Positions 45,059 to 47,963 of a stretch of DNA of 47,963 bases are shown here, one piece after another. Location: the NCBI GenBank assembly GCA_016124945.1, contig WGMT01000054.1:1-47963 (forward strand), written 5' to 3'. The translations under genes and the position numbers were made by a program. The notes below the pieces were generated by a model. It worked only from the letters and a program-made list of their open reading frames with translations, had not been told where the DNA came from and did no database searches. Position 1 is the stretch's first letter; each line of letters opens with the position of its first letter. This stretch comes from a bacterium. Its GTDB lineage: Bacteria; Chloroflexota; Anaerolineae; Caldilineales; Caldilineaceae.

Positions 45059-47797
45059 TCATCTAGGCTGACTCGCACAGGCCGCGGGGATCAACGCGCA
45101 CGCCTGATCGGGGACGAGCGGCGGCAGGATCGTCACCCGCCCCAGCGATAGCTCGTTGCCCACAGGACGCCCCCCGGCATCGAAGACGTCGATCCGCTCG
45201 CCCGTGGACGGGTCGAACAGCCCGATCACCACTTCGGCCTCTCCCAGCGCGCCCACCGGCACGTGGATCTGCCGCCAATCGAGGATCGACGCGCCTAACG
45301 GGGGCGTCATAAAGAAGCGCGGATACCCATCCCGTTGGGCGATGGTTTGCCCGTCCTGGCGCAGATGCACGAAGGGGACGTAGCGTTCGAGCAGCGCCGG
45401 ATCCTCGATCTGCCACGTCAGGCGTAGATCGAGCATGCCGCCGGCTGCAAGATCTGTGGGTAGTATTGCCGTCACCTGGGCGGCGCGCTCTGCGCCGAAC
45501 GAACCGCGGACGCCGCCTTGGGCCAAAGACAGATCCACCGTCGCCGTAGAAAGCATCGCCAGTGTGTCGTCATCCTGGCGCTGGAAGGCGGCCACCGTTG
45601 CCAGCGTCGCGGTCTCGTCCACGAGGACGGCGTTGGGGTTGTCCGCCACCGGCAGCCGATCCGCCGCGGCCGTCGCATCCGGCCCGTGGACAGCACCCAC
45701 CGTCACCCCCCAAACCCGCGGCAAGAAATGCCACAGCGACTGGATGCGCACCACGTCGCCCGCTTGCCAGCGTTCGGGCGGGTACCAGACCAGCGCAGGC
45801 GGGCTGATCTCGCCGAAGCTGTGCAGCCGATCCCCGTCGGGCGTGCGAATCTCCATCCACGGCCGCACCGCGCCGGGGACAAAATCATCGTTCGCCTGCC
45901 AGATCGTCGTCACCTTGGTCTGCCGCCAGCGCGGCCAATCTTCGAGTTCCACGCCGAGGAGGGTGAGGGGGCCGAAGGAGAGTGGGTTGGGGATTGCGAA
46001 TTGCGAATTGCAAATTGCGAGGGGCGACTCTGTCCCCAGTCCCCAGTCCCCAGTCCCTGATCCCCGAGCTCTGGCGAAATCGTAAAACGCAGCCGGAATC
46101 TCCTTCTCCCCGCCGCCCCGCTGCATCAACAAAAAGCCGTCGGCGGCGTCGACGATGCCCCAGTCGCGGGTGAGCATACGCTCGACCATTGCTTTGAGAT
46201 CGCCGGGGGCCATGTCGGTGTTGGTGGTCACATCGAGCAGCGCCCAATTGGCCACTTCGTTGGGCTCCACGCCCCAGGGGAATTGATAGACGTAGCGCCG
46301 GTGGCTGACATGGGGATGGACTGCCGCTGTGGCGCTCACCGCTGCGTCCGCGGGGATCTGATCCACGAAGCGGGGCAGCAGGCGATGATGCTCGGTAATA
46401 GGCGTTGGGCTGTAGCGCCCCCCGCCAGGGCCGAGCCCGGCGTCGATGTAGTGCCACCCACTCCAGGCCAGCAGCCAGATCACCAATGCCCAGGTCAACA
46501 GCGGGCGTAGGGTTGTGGCTGCGTTGGTAAAGATGGAGACAAGCGCCATCATCGGCGCGCTGTTGGCGGGCATGTGCTGGAATGATCCTGAACGTCCACT
46601 ACTGCGCCGGGCCAGGAAGCGCCACAGGCGTGCCGTCCCATACGCGGCGGCGACGGCGAAGTAGGGGATCAGCGGCGCACTGTAGTGGAATTCACCGTAG
46701 TACTGCGCCGGGAAGGCGCTCAACTGGTTCGCCAGCAAAATGGGCAGGCAGAGCAGCAGGATCTCCGGCGCTAAGAGGCAGAGAAAACCGAAGACGAGTA
46801 CCAATCCCCAAAAATAGTCGGCCCGCGCCGGTTCCGTGGCAATCTGCCACACCAACTGCGGCTGCGTGAAGAAGCTGCGCACAATGTCCAGCGGCGAACC
46901 GCCCAGCGCCCCATACCGCTGAAAATAGGTGCTCTCGGCCACGTCGTACACCTGCACCGCATGCGCGGGGACGATGACGAAGGTGGCCACGTAGAACCAG
47001 ATCAGGGAGAGGATCGTTACGCCGGCGGCGAGGGTTAGTGATTGGGGATTGGTGATTGGTGAGTGGGGACTGGGTGATTGGCCATCTCTAGCTGCTATCT
47101 GCCAACGGCTAACTGCTATCCGCCACATCGCCCACGCGCCTAAGCCGGCCCCGAGCAGAGCTGCTTCTTCTTTGACGGATGTCACCAGCAGGGCGGCGAC
47201 GGTGAATTGCCACCAGCGGCGGCGTTCCACTGCCCAGAAGGCCCACAGGATCAGGGGAGCCGAAAGCGGGATGGCGTGGAATTCGGTGAGCAGCGCGGCC
47301 TGGAGTTGGGGAGCGAGCAGGTAGGCCAGCGCCAACGCCAACGCCAATGGACGCGTCAACTGTTCCACGGGATCTCGCTGCCAGATGCGGCCGCGATCTA
47401 CCGGTGACAGCAACTGGTTCAGTTTTTCCAGCGCCAGGGCGTAGAGGGGAAAGGCCCCCACCGCCGCCATCACCACCTGCAAAAGCAGCAGCGCCCGCAC
47501 GTCGTTCCACACCCAGAAGATCGGGCTGATCAGCGCGAAGATCGGTTCCACGTGATCGGTGAGGCGAGAGGCAACGATATCGGTGTTCACTGCCTCTACA
47601 AATCGGCCGCGGCTCGTATTCCAGATCGCCTGATCCATCTGGCCCAGATCGGCTTTGTGGGTGCGCATGCCGTTGTGCAGATCAAAGGCTAGATTGGCAA
47701 AGATCACCACGTAAAACAGCACCGCCGCGCTCAGCAGCAGCCGGTACGGGTCCGCGAGCAGATTGGCGATGGAGAAACGGCGTACACGAAGGGTCAT
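45059..47797 (-). CDS. DUF2079 multi-spanning membrane protein
   Basis: 912 residues. The N-terminal 560 residues have about 10-12 helices and the DUF2079 signature (FDLHNGMRTHKADLGQMDQA, SRLTDHVEPIFALISPIF). The C-terminal 300 residues are soluble and probably external. DUF2079 proteins resemble GT-C glycosyltransferases, so envelope glycan assembly is a reasonable guess. Two segments are heptad-encoded: about residues 225-258 (WQIAARDGQSPSPHSPITN) and about 575-612 (TGDWGLGTESPLAICNSQ). The contig-end repeat lies 30 bases upstream of the ATG, so the native promoter may have been displaced. Confidence 0.82.
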   Translation of the reverse strand: MTLRVRRFSIANLLADPYRLLLSAAVLFYVVIFANLAFDLHNGMRTHKADLGQMDQAIWNTSRGRFVEAVNTDIVASRLTDHVEPIFALISPIFWVWNDVRALLLLQVVMAAVGAFPLYALALEKLNQLLSPVDRGRIWQRDPVEQLTRPLALALALAYLLAPQLQAALLTEFHAIPLSAPLILWAFWAVERRRWWQFTVAALLVTSVKEEAALLGAGLGAWAMWRIAVSRWQIAARDGQSPSPHSPITNPQSLTLAAGVTILSLIWFYVATFVIVPAHAVQVYDVAESTYFQRYGALGGSPLDIVRSFFTQPQLVWQIATEPARADYFWGLVLVFGFLCLLAPEILLLCLPILLANQLSAFPAQYYGEFHYSAPLIPYFAVAAAYGTARLWRFLARRSSGRSGSFQHMPANSAPMMALVSIFTNAATTLRPLLTWALVIWLLAWSGWHYIDAGLGPGGGRYSPTPITEHHRLLPRFVDQIPADAAVSATAAVHPHVSHRRYVYQFPWGVEPNEVANWALLDVTTNTDMAPGDLKAMVERMLTRDWGIVDAADGFLLMQRGGGEKEIPAAFYDFARARGSGTGDWGLGTESPLAICNSQFAIPNPLSFGPLTLLGVELEDWPRWRQTKVTTIWQANDDFVPGAVRPWMEIRTPDGDRLHSFGEISPPALVWYPPERWQAGDVVRIQSLWHFLPRVWGVTVGAVHGPDATAAADRLPVADNPNAVLVDETATLATVAAFQRQDDDTLAMLSTATVDLSLAQGGVRGSFGAERAAQVTAILPTDLAAGGMLDLRLTWQIEDPALLERYVPFVHLRQDGQTIAQRDGYPRFFMTPPLGASILDWRQIHVPVGALGEAEVVIGLFDPSTGERIDVFDAGGRPVGNELSLGRVTILPPLVPDQACALIPAACASQPR
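45992..46061. repeat. AATTGCG and CCCCAGT heptads inside the DUF2079 gene
   Basis: GATTGCG, AATTGCG, AATTGCA, AATTGCG (45992-46019) then CCCCAGT three times and CCCTGAT (46034-46061). The minus-strand protein stretch is SGTGDWGLGTESPLAICNSQ, in the external domain. Confidence 0.8.
47038..47072. repeat. GTGATTG/GGGATTG heptads inside the DUF2079 gene
   Basis: GTGATTG, GGGATTG, GTGATTG, GTGAGTG, GGGACTG run without interruption. Further units of TAGCTGC/TATCTGC type follow to about 47125. They encode the SPSPHSPITNPQS loop between two predicted helices. Confidence 0.75.
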
Positions 47798-47826
47798 GAT
47801 GGCTCTCTAGATAATGCGTAACTCGT

Positions 47827-47963
47827 GAGGAGTTAGACACCCCTTTGGGGTGGAAATGAAAGCACGTTAACAAGAGAAGACATGAAGGGGACTGTACAGT
47901 GGTTAAGCGACAAAACAAAACCATGAACAGGAGGCCCTTCATGTCCACAACAACCATAGCATC
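47827..47963 (+). mobile_element. Right copy of the 137-bp contig-end repeat
   Basis: Exact reverse complement of 5-141. The boundary at 47827 (GAGGAGTTAGACACCCC inward to outward) is followed by the hairpin CACCCC-TTT-GGGGTG and the leader of the outward gene. On the chromosome side it abuts ACGAGTT and ACGCATT words (read on the minus strand), so this copy also sits in heptad-like sequence. Confidence 0.6.
47941..47963 (+). CDS. 5' end of a gene cut by the contig edge (same gene as at 1-27)
   Basis: ATG followed by codons for STTTIA, with AGGAGG at 47929-47934, six bases upstream. It is identical to the left edge and points outward. Probably the insertion-sequence transposase; see the entry at 1-27. 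Confidence 0.5.

Noticed and set aside
1..47963. A 48-kb composite transposon bounded by inverted insertion sequences
   Set aside because: The identical ends are better explained by assembly stopping at a multicopy element. The interior is mostly housekeeping genes, and nothing shows the two elements moved together.

Overview
The window reads as one complete contig from a GC-rich, free-living bacterium, most probably a Chloroflexota member of the Anaerolineae/Caldilineae type. That is inference from gene content: DUF5107 and CSLREA surface proteins, DUF2079 and PMT-like membrane proteins, PIN-type toxin modules, an archaeal-type SAH hydrolase and a Tat-type solute-binding lipoprotein. No rRNA, tRNA, CRISPR array, prophage or replication origin was seen. 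Both contig ends carry the same 137-bp sequence in inverted orientation. Each copy runs outward into the ribosome-binding site and first codons of the same gene, so the contig probably stops in two copies of one insertion sequence.

Layout. 0.3-2.4 kb: isoaspartyl-type asparaginase, NifU-N protein and a vapBC-like module with its own promoter and operator. 2.5-10 kb: a SAM-I riboswitch with terminator, followed by mtnA, a LOG-family hydrolase, an adenosine-kinase-like PfkB protein, a GNAT acetyltransferase, ahcY, metK and a YkgJ-type cysteine cluster protein, essentially a SAM/methylthioadenosine/SAH recycling run. 10-14 kb: two envelope proteins (SH3/DUF5107 lipoprotein, TPR-PD40 protein). 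14-20.9 kb: peptide-type ABC importer (binding protein and two permeases, no ATPase), a cytosolic beta-lactamase-fold serine hydrolase and an M81 (MlrC-like) peptidase. 21-28.7 kb: DUF433/DUF5615 pair, two D-aminoacylase-like paralogues around a CSLREA surface protein, and a second antitoxin/PIN pair. 28.7-35.6 kb: tyrosine recombinase, yaaA, oligoendopeptidase F, a NUDIX-DUF4269 fusion, an SGNH hydrolase and one unknown protein. 35.7-47.8 kb, nearly all minus strand: two family-2 glycosyltransferases, an EamA transporter, NUDIX, an envelope lipoprotein, a large PMT/GT39-like protein, a second DUF433/DUF5615 set and a DUF2079 membrane protein.

The most striking feature is not a gene. Most spacers, and several coding regions, contain tandem repeats with a strict 7-bp period but a different 7-mer 'word' at each locus (CCGTGAT, GGGGATT, TAGCAGT, AATCGTC, GTAGTGG, CTTTTGC and others). 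In spacers these words often form two facing arms of a palindrome. At four spacers in the first 10 kb the arms enclose a recognisably homologous core of about 40 bp (GGTAGACA, GTCGCT, TTGGCGG); two more spacers carry divergent relatives. The words often supply the upstream stop codon, and inside genes they encode heptapeptide repeats such as NPQSVIR/NPLSAIR. A second hairpin family (30-bp perfect stems at 23.9 and 30.7 kb) shows compensatory substitutions and a compensatory indel between copies. I consider this layered repeat system the best candidate here for something undescribed.
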